Source of the DNA: Crocodylus rhombifer
Lineage: Eukaryota > Chordata > Crocodylia > Crocodylidae
Length of the DNA stretch: 64,000 nucleotides
Direction of reading: 5' to 3'
Assembly (NCBI GenBank): GCA_038503035.1
Contig: JAVSML010024260.1
Span: 508,089-572,088 of the forward strand
Below the pieces are notes generated by a model that saw nothing but the letters and a program-made list of their open reading frames with translations, had not been told where the DNA came from and did no database searches. Positions 49,544 through 60,843 of the stretch are shown here, piece after piece. Numbering within the stretch: position 1 is the first letter of the stretch; each line of letters begins with the position of its first letter. A program made the position numbers and the translations under genes.

Positions 49544-50637
49544 TAGCCAATTGCCCATCAAAAATGATCGGGGGGAGGGGGGCAGTGGCTGGGGACAGCG
49601 GCCTGCATCCGACCTGCTTCCTCCCCCACGTTCGGGACTGAGCCCGCTCCCCCTCTTTTCCCCTCCCCTGGCTGCTTCAGGGCTGGGCCACACACCCCTC
49701 TGTCTGCTGGCCCTGCCTCCCCATCTGCTCCGTCGCCACTGCCTGCAGGGCTGGGGGGCATGGCCAGCAGCGCTGGCCTTGCCCCCCATCCTCTCCATTT
49801 TTGTGGCCTGCAGGGGGGATGGGGCCAGCACTGCTGGCCCTGTCCCCACCTCTGTCTGCTCTCTCATGGATGCCTGTAGGGTTGGGGGGTCTGGGGCCAG
49901 CTGTGCTGGCCTTGCCTGCTCTGTTGCCTGCTGAGAGGGTGGGGACAGAGTCACTCCCCTCACCCTTGCCCCCACCACTTTGGGGCCAGGGCCACTCCCC
50001 CCACCCAGGGGGCCGGCAGGGACAGAGCCCAGCATCTGGTCCTATGACCCTGCTCCCCATGTCCACCCTGTTCCCCTGCCCCCCCCACCATCATTTTGGG
50101 CCTGACCCTATTCCCCCCGGCAGTTCAGGTTTGGGGCTGCTCCCCCTGTCCTCACCCTTGCTGCAGCAGCTCCAACCCCATTTCCTCCCCCGTTGTGCCA
50201 CTGCTGCCACCTCCTCCATGGAGCAGTGGGGGGGGCTGCTCTCCCTTTACCCCACTCTGCTGCAGGGCTGGGCCTGGCCCCACCATCCCCACCACTGTTG
50301 TGGAGCCTGGTGCGCCATACCGTCTGTTTTGGGGCCAGGCCAGGTCCAGTGTTCCCCCTTGCCCTCCCTGTCACTGTTACCGCCACTGGCCTCGCAACCC
50401 CCATTCCATCTGCTCCATTGTTGCTGCGTCCAGGGAGCAGGGGGAGGGGGGATGAGGCCAGCTGTGCTCCCCCCTACTCTGTCCCCTGTGTCCCCACCAT
50501 CGTGGCAGCACTCCGCTGCACCACCACCTCCTGTTCGAACACTGTATTCGCACTCTGATCGTTTTTTCCATCAGCCAATCAGAGTGCGAATAAAGCGTTA
50601 TGGACAGACAGACAGGCCATGGCTTTTATAATATTAG
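49544..50637. mobile_element. GC-rich insertion inside the Penelope relic
   Basis: A block of about 1.1 kb with GC-rich, CCCC/GGGG-heavy composition that splits the GIY-YIG coding region between CPY.KY and VGES. Near the ends, CATCAAAAATGATCGG on the left and CTGATCGTTTTTTCCATCAG on the right are partly complementary. The right edge is GCTTTTATAATATTAG. Long open frames occur on both strands (for example 49801-50631) with only P, A, L and H-rich sequence and no domain. It is probably a non-autonomous DNA transposon; target duplication is unclear. Confidence 0.6.
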
Positions 50638-51099
50638 AATGTAGGAGAAAGCAAACAACAACTGTGAACCAGAATGAACACATACCAAAAATCTATCAAA
50701 GACAAAAATACCCAGTTACCTGGGGGGTGCACATTTCTCACAAGCCACCCACTCTCTCTCCAATCTCTCAGTTCTAATTCTGAAAGGGAATTTACAAAAC
50801 ACCTTTCGTAGATAAGCCTATGAACTTCACTTCTTAAAATTACTGGCTACAAAACATCATGGACTAACTGTGGACACTGGATTCATGGCACATTACATTT
50901 ACCAGCTACATTTTATCACCAGGTCAGTGCCCATGCTCCTCTCCCTCCCCTGCACCCCTCCACCTACATGTTTCACAGCTATTCCCTCCCATCCCCTCTG
51001 ATTTTCTCTGCCACGCATTTGCATTTTGACAGACCTGCATTTTGCATATTGGTTTAAGCTTCTATTCCACCCAGGAGAGTACACAAACACGCTCTGTGA

Positions 51100-51126
51100 C
51101 TGAAGGAGGGTGTTTGTGCCTGAAAG
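51100..51126 (+). ncRNA. Degenerate hammerhead-like motif
   Basis: CTGAAGGA followed by a short pairing AGG/CCT with a loop, then CTGAAAGC. The order matches the CUGANGA ... GAAA core of hammerhead ribozymes known in Penelope-like elements, with one extra G. Stem I and III pairing and the cleavage site were not resolved, so this is a fossil at best. Confidence 0.35.
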
Positions 51127-51205
51127 CTTAGAAAGACCATTTTTTCCAGTTATTTAGTTGGTCTAATAAAAGATGTCACATTCACCCAAAGAACATTGCC
51201 TGAAT

Positions 51206-54200
51206 GTGAAGTCATAGTCTTTAGTGAGCACTTCCTGAAGGAACTTTTGCAAGTCAGTGTGGCTCACCAAAGCTTTCACACAGGGCTTCTCTGAGGGAGA
51301 GAATTCAAAGATGCTTTCCAGTTGTCAGACATGGCATAGGAAACTGCCAGCGTTTAAGCCCTACGACTCCCTTGCAGTAGTTGGGAGCTGTGCCGTAGAA
51401 GCAGACCCTGCCTCGTTGGGCTTGTTGCCACTTTTACTCTAAAGAAGCTACTGAAAAATGTTAACTGTGAACCTGTTATGGATACCGGCCATAACAGGTG
51501 AGCTTAAAATAGGCTTCAACCGAACAGAATGTGTATGTCATTGACACGTGAGATTTACAGCAGCAGCTGAACCTCGGAAGACTTTCTCACTGCATCAGGA
51601 AGCTAGATGTGCATGCAAATGAAGTTGCTGTAAAGATGATAAGCAAGCCCGAATGTTATCTTGTGCTACTGGTTTATGCAGTGTGTGGGAGGAAAAGGCA
51701 GTTACAAGTGCTTATTCTGAAACCACTGATGGCTCATTCATAGGTCATTGATAAAAATTCTCTCATTAAACCAGGAAGCCAGGGTTAGAAATCACATCTG
51801 TATAGCATAACTGGAAACACAAAGTTCAAGTCTAGCAAATATCTCAAAACTCAAGCTGTCTTCAGTGTGTCAAAACCATAAAAATGTAAAGTTTTTGATG
51901 GGAGGAAAATTGTATTTATTGTGGGTCTGTGAGTCTGTGGCAGAACGGGACAGTCATTCTGCTTGTGTATAGACGGCAGGGCTCTCATTCTGAAAATGGA
52001 GAAAACTTTGCCCTCTGCTGGAGTTCAGGGTTTATTTTGCTAAATATCTTACTTGGTTTACTGTTTATTTTGGTGATTGACTCAATGTACACCTCTTGTG
52101 TAATGGTCAAACCCTGTTGCCACTGAAGTGGAGGGAAAAGCAGTTGCTAACTGCAGTGAAAATAAAACCTGCCCCTATGTTCTACTTTCTGTCGGTCTGA
52201 TCCTGAATAGGATGCTGTTACATCTCAGGCCCTGAAATCATATTCTCTTAACACCAGTTGGTTATATCTGTCAAATGTCTGGCTGCTGGTGAGAGTGCTG
52301 TGATGGGGGTGGAAAATAGTTTGAACTTCTAACTAGGATTCGTTAGGTGGTGAGGAGCAATACAGCCTCTCTGCCTGGGGAGAACCATGTCTTCCCGTCA
52401 CAGAACCTGCACCATTCCCCTACAACAGTATTCTGAAATACATGTGGCCTACAGCCCTCCAGGAACCTTCTTAGAAACCCCACTACCTGCAAATGTCCTC
52501 GTTAGTGAGTCTCTTACCAGGGAAGGAGACCCAGACCTTGGCAAGAAGAAAGTAAGCGAATACTTTCTTTTCCACATCCCCTTCCCACAAACCATGAACT
52601 GAACTTTAACAAATATAATTTGCATGTAATAAGATCCAGAACTACAGAATATTTGCCTGTTCTCTTTGCTTCCTGCTCTGCCTATCTTGAGTTACCTTAA
52701 TCAAGTGCATCAAGTGCAGAAGAATTAAGTTTAGGGTTTTAGGAAATGCCTGAAGAATAATTTTGAGGCTTTGGACTCAGAGTAAGGGACTTCTGTTCCT
52801 GAGTATGCTGCGCACTTCCTGTGTGGGGTCAGGTCTCTCTTTCCCCACCAAAAAGAAGCCTAATGAGTAGATCTATTGTAAGGCTTGATTAGTTTTGTTA
52901 TTTGTTGGTTGATTATCTGCAATACCATAATGCCTAGGTGCCTTAGTTCTGGTCCAGAGCACACCATTGTTCAAGGCACTGTAGAAACTCTGAACGAAAA
53001 AGACAGTCTAACTAAAGATCTTGCAGTCTAACATGCAAAATGCTTTGAAGTTTTTCAAAAGGAAAATGCAGTAGAAACACAAAGTAGTATAATAGTTAGA
53101 AAGTGTGAAAGATGGCCATTATGATATAAAAGCGTGTCTTTTAATACAGTAGATTTTAGGAGAACTCTGGTAGGGGATGGTTGAGGGCTCTGGATGAGAG
53201 ATGGCAATTCCTCCACTGAGAGCACCTGAACCTAAGGGAAGGAATGTACAGATTCCACCACATCCATTTTCCCATTTCTGCACAAGCTTTAATGATTTGA
53301 AGTTGCAAGTGTTTCGAACCAGTTGCAATATCATGCCTTTAACACTGACAAACATGCCAAAAATCACATGGTTAATGCAAACTTCCTGTTGGTTTAACTT
53401 GAACCATAGTAGCTCTTCCATCCTGGTAGTAAAACATGGGAATACCGTGTCTGGTATATGCAACAGAATATGCCCAGTTGTGTTTAGACATTATTTTAAC
53501 CCTATCTGTTAAACATACAACACAGAAATATTTTTTTCTTCCAGGATATTACAGTCAATCCATAGAAGTATTACTCAGCTTTGAAATGATGAACTGACAC
53601 TAGGGATTTGGGGGAGGGAAAGCAGCAGTCGCTTGAAATGCCTTTGTTTTTCCATCAGCTTTAACCTACACAACTGCCAATCTGTTCTCATGTAGTTTTG
53701 AGTTACATATTATATTCAGTTATGTGTTTGTGATAGGGGAGCACCCAGTTAAATCTATTTTCATCATAGTGTGACAGGTCAGCAGCAGGGTTTCTAAAAT
53801 ACATTTCTTTTTGGGAGGTAATAAAATGTAACAAGGAGAGAAAAATTTATAGATTGACAATTTTGTAATACTTTTTCAGGTATATTTTGCTTAATATATT
53901 AATATGCAGGTTACAATTGAAGGATCTCTGAAAGAATGAAGCTAAACCTCAGGTTTTCTCACTGTAGTAGTATAACCTGACTTCTAGAGTTAACTACAAT
54001 GTTTTATTTTAAAGAACATAACTTCAAAGGTCATGAAAAGATACTGAAACCCAAAATAAGTTATTTCACTCAGAAGTATGGAAAATTTTAATTATTTCCT
54101 TGTGTAGTAATACCATATGTAAGCAAACCATAAGATGCACAGAGATTCTGATCCTGCAAATGTTTGCACTACACATGAGTAATCCCAGTAAATTCAACAT

Positions 54201-57107
54201 TAAGATGTGTGTGTTTATAGACTTATAGTTTAGGACATTCCTTTGTTTTTTAAAGCTGAGGGAAACTAGGGCTTTTAATGTAATTATTCAGGATAATGTG
54301 AAAGTAATGAAAAACTAGCACATTTCTGTGATCTGCATCTATTCCCTGCTATGTGGCACTGTTTTAAAAAACCCATTAGGCATATGTACTACATGCAGGA
54401 TTTTTGTTCCCAGATCAAACAGCAGTCTGTGCAAAAAAATATAATCCTGTTCCAAGCTAGTGAGAGTTCAGTGAGTGGTAGGGTTGCAGCACAGTCTCAC
54501 TAGCATTCATGTCTACTAGCATAGCCACTGCAGTAATATTAGCACATGCCATTAAAGGATTAAAATCAAATTGTAAATTTAGGTGAACACTTGTTTTTGG
54601 GCCCTGATTCTGAAATTTTTCTAAAACAGGAGAGTTAGTTTTTTCCAGCTGCTTTTGTCATCTTGGGAAAAAAGTGGTTTTGGCTTATCACTAGCCACAC
54701 AAATATATCTGAACTGCCTTAAGTGATTAATAAACACGACTTGTATTCTTGCAGACTGTAGCACCTCAGCATGTATGTAACTTAATAATTTAACAGGGGT
54801 CTTTATACTTCGTTGTACAGTTTTATTTGTGAGTCTTCTCTTCCTTTCCTTCTTTTTGCGTGTGCAGTAGCAGTAGTTGTTGTGGCAGCCAAGCTAGGAC
54901 ACTGATCTCAAAAGCTCTACTCAGCAGTGGTCAGTCAGATATCTAATTTCAGCAAAGCGGCCAACTGGTAGTCTCCCTCTCTTTCTGTCTCTTATTTCTT
55001 TCTGTCTTGGCATCACTTCAAAGGAGCTTTACCTGTAAAATTTCAAGACTGTAAGATTTAGAAGTTCAGTATAATTATCTACTTTAGCAGTCCAACCACT
55101 GGCACCACTGTTCTAATTTTCAGTCTGAGTATTCAGCATGATTTTTTTTGTGATTCCTAAAGCGTTTGTGCCATCAAATATCTGTTGATAATAGATCTCA
55201 AGGATAGGTTTTATTATTGCATTATAAATGTAGTATAGGCAAAGAATGTGTTCTGTTTTCAATGAAGTCAGCAAGCCATTACACTGATGGCTAGGAGAGC
55301 AGTTTTACTGAAGTTGCCTTTTATGTTTTGCTTACGTGTCTTATGTTTTGTTCACATGTATTACCATTGAAGAAAATTAATCATAACAGAAGTAAATTTT
55401 CCATGTCTCTAAGTGTATCTGATAATCATCCTTTTCATGTAGCATGGCACTGAACAAAATTGCTCACCTGATCAGTGTTTCTGAGAGAGACTTGTTTTCA
55501 CATTAGTCTATATAGGGCACAGGAACTTTAAAAGTAGGCATTGTATTGACAATTTTTCTTTGTAGTCTGTTATCATCAGATAAATCAACTGTATTAAATT
55601 ACGAGAATTTGCTACAGCAGCATAATGTTTGTAAAGTGAGGGATTTAAAATCATACAGGAGATGCATACAATTATCTCCATTTTTGGTCTGCTTAACCTT
55701 TTCAGTTGATTTTACCATTTAAAATTTACATTATTTTTTAAATTCAATGATAATCAATATCATGGTATTTTTAGGAAGCAAAATAGAACTGTAAACGTCA
55801 GTACAGTTAGAACAAGTGAAAAGAAATGTTCTTTTCACAGCATATTGCCATTCTTTAGAATTCACTTATGCAGAAGATTTAGACAAATTCTTTGGCAATA
55901 ATAAAAAGAAACTTTGGCTGGATCATTTTAGGTCCATTAATAACATCTGTAGCTATGCAAGTTGCAGCCAGTTATGTAGTGGTAATCAAATATCCTGATC
56001 CAGGATATACAAGACTGCACAATTAGCTAGAGGAATTATGCGAGGACTTAGGTTATGAACTGTCAGATACTATAGACCCTAGGTGAGAGGAATATACTGA
56101 TAATTTGATCCTTTATGGCCACTCCTCTGTTGTTCTACAGTGGTAAAAATTAAGGCATTCATAAAATTGTGTCTGAAAGAAGACATAAGGGCATATGTTG
56201 GATAAAATATTCAGAAGCATCTAAGTGGCACAGAAGCCTTACATTTTTTAGTGTTTCCATTTTTAAATTGATTTTGCCAGATAATAATGCAGATCTGATC
56301 TGGTAACATATTCTGGCAGGTGGACCAAGTGGGGTTTATTAGCTAAAAGTTCAGGAATGGCAGATGTAAGTCAAGAAAAGGGGCAGAGAGAGATAACAGA
56401 GAACTCTTGCAAAAGAAAACCCTAAAAACAGCCAGTTTTTAGAGTGAAAGCATAAGCATAAAACTTAAGAATAAAAGAAAACTTTTAGAAGCATAACGGA
56501 GACCTGGCTGTGGATTTTGCCTGTCCATAGTAACAGACTAAAGATTTATTAAATTGGTCATTTAGATTTTCCAACAAATTAATTCAGTTTGAACCTCTTC
56601 TCCACAAGGGGGATTCCTACACGTGCCTTTTGGGATTAGAGTTCTTATGGAAGTTTCCAAGGGACCTAGTTACAACATTGGATTTTGGAGAGAAAATTGC
56701 TTACAAAACTATATAACCTTTCCTGTGATTGCTGGGATGGTAGAGTGCTGTGTTATACAAAATGTTCCTGCCATGCTGTCTGGCATAACTGTACTAAACA
56801 CTGTTTGAAAAGATGTGCTGTGGAAAAAGTATAGATCAGATTGTCCTTCCAGTACTTATAAGTTAGAATTTTTGTGTCTGTAGGAGAAATGTAGCTTATT
56901 TAATTAAATGAAGATTTAATTAATTAACTCCTATTTCACATTCAGTTGAACTAAAATAATAAAGCAGTCAGTTGCATATTCATTTGAGCCAAAATAAATA
57001 TACTTAACCAAGATGGTATGTGATATTTACTTTGTTCTTCTTAAGAACTGTCTCCAAACAAGATCATTCATTATGTTTAAAAGCCAAGGGAAATGAGTAT
57101 TTAAAAC
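51206..57107. other. Six-kb repeat-poor block
   Basis: No exon, RNA gene or clear transposon is recognised, except a fragment at 52950-53035 (AGAAACTCTGAACGAAAAAG ACAGTCTAAC) of the small ancient repeat also seen near 31725 and 38428. Runs of AT-rich sequence dominate. Confidence 0.35.
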
Positions 57108-57625
57108 AGGGGTGAAATACAGCCCATGGGCCAGATATGGCCTGCCAAGTGATTTTCTGGCCTGTGATGGATCCCTCAACCCCACGCAGCCCAGGTATGG
57201 GAGGCAGCCTGGGCCGTGGCACATGTGGCCAGTCCCATCATCTCTGGGCACACAGCAGGTCTGGGGTGGCACAGCTGCTGGACTCCACTTCCTGGCAGCC
57301 CCAGTAGTGGTGGCTCCTTCCAGCTGCCACTGCTGCCAGACTCACCCCTGCTGCCTGGGCACCCTGCCCCCTGTGCCCTGCACCCATCACCAAGGACAGC
57401 TAACAGAGTGGGCAGGCAGGGTCTCCATGGAGACCAGCCCAGGACCCGTGCAGGAAAGGTGTGCTCAGTTGGGCGAATAGGATGGGGCTGTGAGCAGGCA
57501 GGAAGCAGCGTCTGGGAATAGGATGGATGGGCGGCACTGGGCCGGGGCTGGGATTGTGGGCCAGTACCACAGGGTCGTGACGGCACAGGACTGGGGCCCA
57601 GGGCAGAGTCACAATCCACTGCCTA
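57108..57625 (+). mobile_element. hAT-terminus element, GC-rich, right end missing
   Basis: CAGGGGTGAAATACAGCCCA followed by GGGCCAGATATGGCCTGCC matches the common hAT non-autonomous terminus CAGGGGT...GGCCCGCGGGCC. The next 450 bases are GC-rich with no transposase frame. No matching right terminus is seen before the Gypsy LTR-like sequence. Confidence 0.55.
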
Positions 57626-57638
57626 AACGTCCCTTTTG

Positions 57639-57802
57639 TGTTATTCTCAAAAGACCAAGGAGTTAAGCTTTTAAAATGATAAAGGTTGATTATTCAGAGC
57701 TCCTTCGTAGCCTCCTGATCTGCTGTTCTCTCCTGCAATCCCTGAGCCAATGTAGCAGCCTGTATATACCACTCTTGGAAGTATCCACACATCTTCCCCC
57801 TT
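57639..57802 (-). mobile_element. Possible Gypsy 3' LTR and polypurine tract
   Basis: On the minus strand AAAGGGGGAAGATG (57790-57802) resembles a polypurine tract. It is followed by TGTGGATAC and, 151 bases later, GAATAACA, giving TG...CA ends. It lies downstream, on the same strand, of the Gypsy integrase and pol remnants at 60540-62610. Short LTRs with a GGGGGAAGATGT junction occur in vertebrate Gypsy elements. The identification is by pattern only. Confidence 0.35.
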
Positions 57803-58726
57803 TACATGTGACATATGCTCATGTAATACTAACATTGGAAGTTTAGTTTAACTCATTGTTGAAGCACATTTTAACAGGTCTGTCTTAGTCTCTGTGTTCA
57901 CTTTTTAGCTCTAAGTGATTGTGAGAGAGAGAAGGAGCCAGCAGGCTCCAAGGCTCCTGGGCTAAGCGGAGGGTCAGTGGCCCCAGGTCTGCAGCCCCAA
58001 GGAGCCTGGCAGAAATTCCCCTTACCCAGGTGTGTTGGGAAGGGAGGGGCCAATATTTCCCCCGCCGGTATAAAGGAGAGGCCGGGACCGGAAAGCGGCA
58101 GCAACGCAGGACCGGAAAGAGGAGGAGGAGGAGGTGGACCATGCCGGTGCACGCTGCAGGGAACGCTGAAAGCAAGGTTGAGTGCTGGTAGGAGCCTCTG
58201 GCAGAGAGCAAAATCCCAGCAGCGTTTTGGAACCCAGTTTACTGGCCCCTGGGGGAGTAGAACTGTATGTTTACTGGCCCTGAGCTGGCTGAGCCCGGCG
58301 GGAGAAGGGTACCGTAATAACCCCAAATAGAGGGCCACTATTGACTTTGGGTACCGTAGTCCCTGTAATAGGGACACAGTTCAATAGGGAACTTAAGTTG
58401 TTAAAAAGGAATCTCGTTAAGCCCTACAAGGGGGATCTCCTAGAGCCAACAAAGGGGTGCTTGACCCCTCAAAGGTCAAGCTTGAGTTGGAAGGCGGCTG
58501 CAGACAGACAGAGCAGCTACACAGATCAGGGGAACCTTCGTGCTTGTTGTGTTTGTTTTGATTGACCTTTCTTTTGTGGATTATCTGGGAGGAACTGAGG
58601 ATACGTGGCCGGACCAACCGGTTGACCACCACCCGGTGGAATGGGTGAGGGTGTAGGGGTGGCGGAGCCCTCAGAAACTCGGGACCTCGCGAGACGCCGG
58701 GGAGACTCATAATTGGACTACACACT
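57803..58726 (+). promoter_or_regulatory. CpG-rich promoter-like segment, probable LTR
   Basis: A CpG-rich sequence with TATAAAGG at about 58069-58076 on the plus strand, followed by two ACCGGAAAG ETS-like motifs within 60 bases, then a run of GAGGAG. It lies between the minus-strand Gypsy pol remnant and its possible 3' LTR and opposes their orientation. The best explanation is an inserted LTR of another element, but neither end was resolved and no coding region follows. A host promoter cannot be excluded. Confidence 0.4.
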
Positions 58727-60390
58727 TGTCACGGGGCGGGGCACAGGGGCGGCCGTGATCCCTCTAGCGCCCCCCTACCATGCCAAATAGGCGATTCAGC
58801 ACCCTCTTATCTCGCCCGCCACGTCTTTGATGATATCTGGTTCTATATGGGAGGCTGCCTTTGATCCCCTAGTACACGGTGTTATGCTGGAACTATTCCC
58901 CGTTCTGTATGGGGTGACTTGGTGCACCCCAGCCTTAAGGGCTATGCATGCCTCCAACCTCCCCTTTAGCACGCCCCAAGCCTCGCAGCTGTACCGGATG
59001 TTCTCGTGTCATATGCTCGCCCCTACCTGGGGTCTCTCAATACGCGCACTCCCTCTCTCTGGGGTTTCTCCGTACACGCACCCAATATACTCGCCCCTCC
59101 TGGGCTTCTGTCCACCCTCTCGCCCTTTCCAGGCCTCTAGTCGCACACTCGACTCTGTCGAGCTCCTATCGGTCAGGCCCCTATCCGCACGTCCGCCCCT
59201 CTCCAGGCTTACTCTTGCACGCCTGCCCCTCTCCGGGACTTCTACCATGCGCTCGACCTTCTCTGGGACTTAGTGTCAGTAGGGTGCTAGTCGCTCACCC
59301 TGGAGCCTCTTATTTTAACCTGCCTGCTGGGCTTGTTCTCGTGTGCCAGCCTCTCTCCCGGACTCTTACCGCACACTTGCCCAGGCTTCCTGTTCCCATA
59401 TGCCTGCCCTCTCTAGGGCCTCGGCCGTGCTTCTAGTGCTCCTCGCCCTCTCTGGGCCTATGCGGCGCTTCTCGCACCCTTCGCCCTCCCTGGGGCCTAT
59501 ACCACGCTTCTCGCATTTCTCGCCCTCCCTGGGGCCTATACCACGCTGCCCATGCTTCTCGCCCTCTCTGGGGCCTATACCATGCTGCCCATGCTTCTCG
59601 CCCTCTCTGGGGCCTATGCCGTGCTGCCCGTGCTTCTCGCCCTCTCTGGGGCCTATGCCGTGCTGCCTGCGCTCCTTGCCTGCACTCGAGGCTTCCCGTG
59701 GTTGGGGCTCAGGCGGCCTTAGCCTTACCTGGCCCCCAGACCCACCTTCTGGGTCGTATACCCCACTGGGCAGAATACTGCCCCCTTATGGGGCCAGAGT
59801 CACAATACCCCACAACGTCGCGCCTCTCTCTGGTGCTCACCCGTAGTGCCAGCTCCGGCACCAATCACTGTGCCGCCCTGGCACAGCTTGCTGTGCCCTT
59901 TCTGGGCACCAGGAACCCCTGAATTATTGGTGAGCTCCCATGAGGCCTCCTCGCACCCCTACAGCCTCACCCAGTCCTCCAGTATTCACACAAACAGCCA
60001 TACCACAAAGCAAACTACTAGCCAACTGGCTCTAACTCAAAATAGGCCTACCGGCTATAGCATAAGGGTCCAGGCACAAACTGGCCCTCCTGTAAAGGCA
60101 TCTCTGCCAGGATTCTTTCTGCCCTCACCATGCTGCGTCCCCTTAGGTGCTCAGGCTGCACCGCTCGTCTCTGCTCTGCTGGGCTCTTCTGCAGAGCTCC
60201 TGCACCTCAGGCTGCCAGAAAGGAACTGGCTCTGGCCTCAGCCTGGTTGCTTATAAAGGCCAGGCCCTGCCCCCTTCTAGCCAGCTGACCCACATTAGTT
60301 GCCCTGGCAACCCTCACCTGTGCTGCCCTGTTGATTGGCAGCTGTCCTTATTACTATTACTAGTAGCGAGCACCTTAGTGCTCTGCTACA
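58727..60390 (-). mobile_element. CpG-rich solo LTR, 1664 bp, with minisatellite
   Basis: The segment begins TGTCACGG and ends GCTACA, thus TGT...ACA. Flanking pentamers ACACT (58722-58726) and ACGCT (60391-60395) differ by one transition. On the minus strand it has a CCAAT-type GCCAATCA near 60335 and TTTATAAGC near 60250, in promoter order. A 39-bp minisatellite lies at 59444-59676 and more diverged units extend back to about 59000. Hairpins occur at both ends (60363-60389; TCACGG with CCGTGA at 58729-58758). It is rich in CpG, unlike most of the window, which suggests a young insertion. No gag or pol adjoins it. Confidence 0.65.
59444..59676. repeat. 39-bp minisatellite, six units
   Basis: Units start with CGCCCTCYCTGGGGCCTAT at 59444, 59482, 59521, 59560, 59599 and 59638; the first is 38 bases and the rest 39. 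Adjacent units differ at a few positions only. Because 39 is divisible by three, one frame shows a 13-residue repeat (SLGPIPCCPCFSP), which I regard as a by-product. Confidence 0.95.
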
Positions 60391-60539
60391 ACGCTGAAGA
60401 CATTTGAACCAACTCCATTAATATCAAGTCGTGGCAGGCGAAACATATGCGTGTGAGACCCTGGTTATAGGTGATGACACCCTAGGCAACTGGCAGGCGG
60501 CGTCTGTTAGGTCCACAGGGGAGGGTGATACCCGACGGT

Positions 60540-60843
60540 GATATTGTCAGTATCTGCATTCTCCATCCTTATTGGTTTAGTTCTCATTTGGGTTCCTTCT
60601 TCAGATGTATCTACTTCTGTGTCATTTTCAGTCTCCTGTGTCATTTCTTATTGCTTTGTTGTTAGCTCTGTTTCCTTTAGGGAATCTCATGATGATGCTT
60701 CTTTGCTTCCCTTCACCAGCTGCAAGAGTTCTCTGTTCCTTCTTAATACCTGTCCTTGCCATGTGACTACTTGATAGGATCTGGGAGCTACCTGATGGGA
60801 AACTAGTGCTTTTTGTTTCCATGTTCGTCCATCCGAAATAACC
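60540..60843 (-). pseudogene. Gypsy pol C-terminus remnant
   Basis: The minus frame reads SDGRTWKQKALVSHQVAPRS, then YQVVTWQGQVLRRNRELLQ. The PRSY.V...G....RRNR pattern is typical of the C-terminal end of vertebrate Ty3/Gypsy integrase. It would continue the integrase at 61926-62610 if the intervening LTR were absent. The frame runs on to about 60690 and then breaks. Confidence 0.7.

Larger units (their letters stand above)
48960..51205 (+). mobile_element. Penelope-like retroelement relic
   Basis: Penelope-like elements encode a reverse transcriptase fused to a GIY-YIG endonuclease. From about 48990 the frame reads SSPTKHTKKSVIYSQALQ, then EDQILKEIFPEPPILAFK, then RPCPDKKCERSQHISTAP, the linker region between RT and nuclease with its CxxxxC-type cysteines. 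After a frameshift come NVIHLIQCTKCPY and, beyond an insertion, VGESKQQL and TRMN, the GIY-YIG core in decayed form. The 3' part ends with a degraded hammerhead-like motif (51100-51126) and GGTCTAATAAAAGATGTCAC. Multiple stops show it is dead. The RT itself is absent. Confidence 0.7.

Noticed and set aside
49801..50631. 276-codon open frame in GC-rich DNA
   Set aside because: Low-complexity P, L, S, H and A content, overlapping frames on the other strand, no domain, and it lies within an insertion in a dead retroelement. Stop codons are rare in such C-rich sequence.
57176..57619. 147-codon minus-strand frame
   Set aside because: Lies in the GC-rich interior of a hAT-terminus element, with open frames on both strands and no domain.
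59444..59676. CRISPR array
   Set aside because: Units are contiguous 39-bp repeats with no unique spacers, in a vertebrate LTR.
59343..59846. 167-codon frame with a 13-residue repeat
   Set aside because: The repeat follows from a 39-bp minisatellite inside an LTR; two other frames are also open. No evidence of translation.
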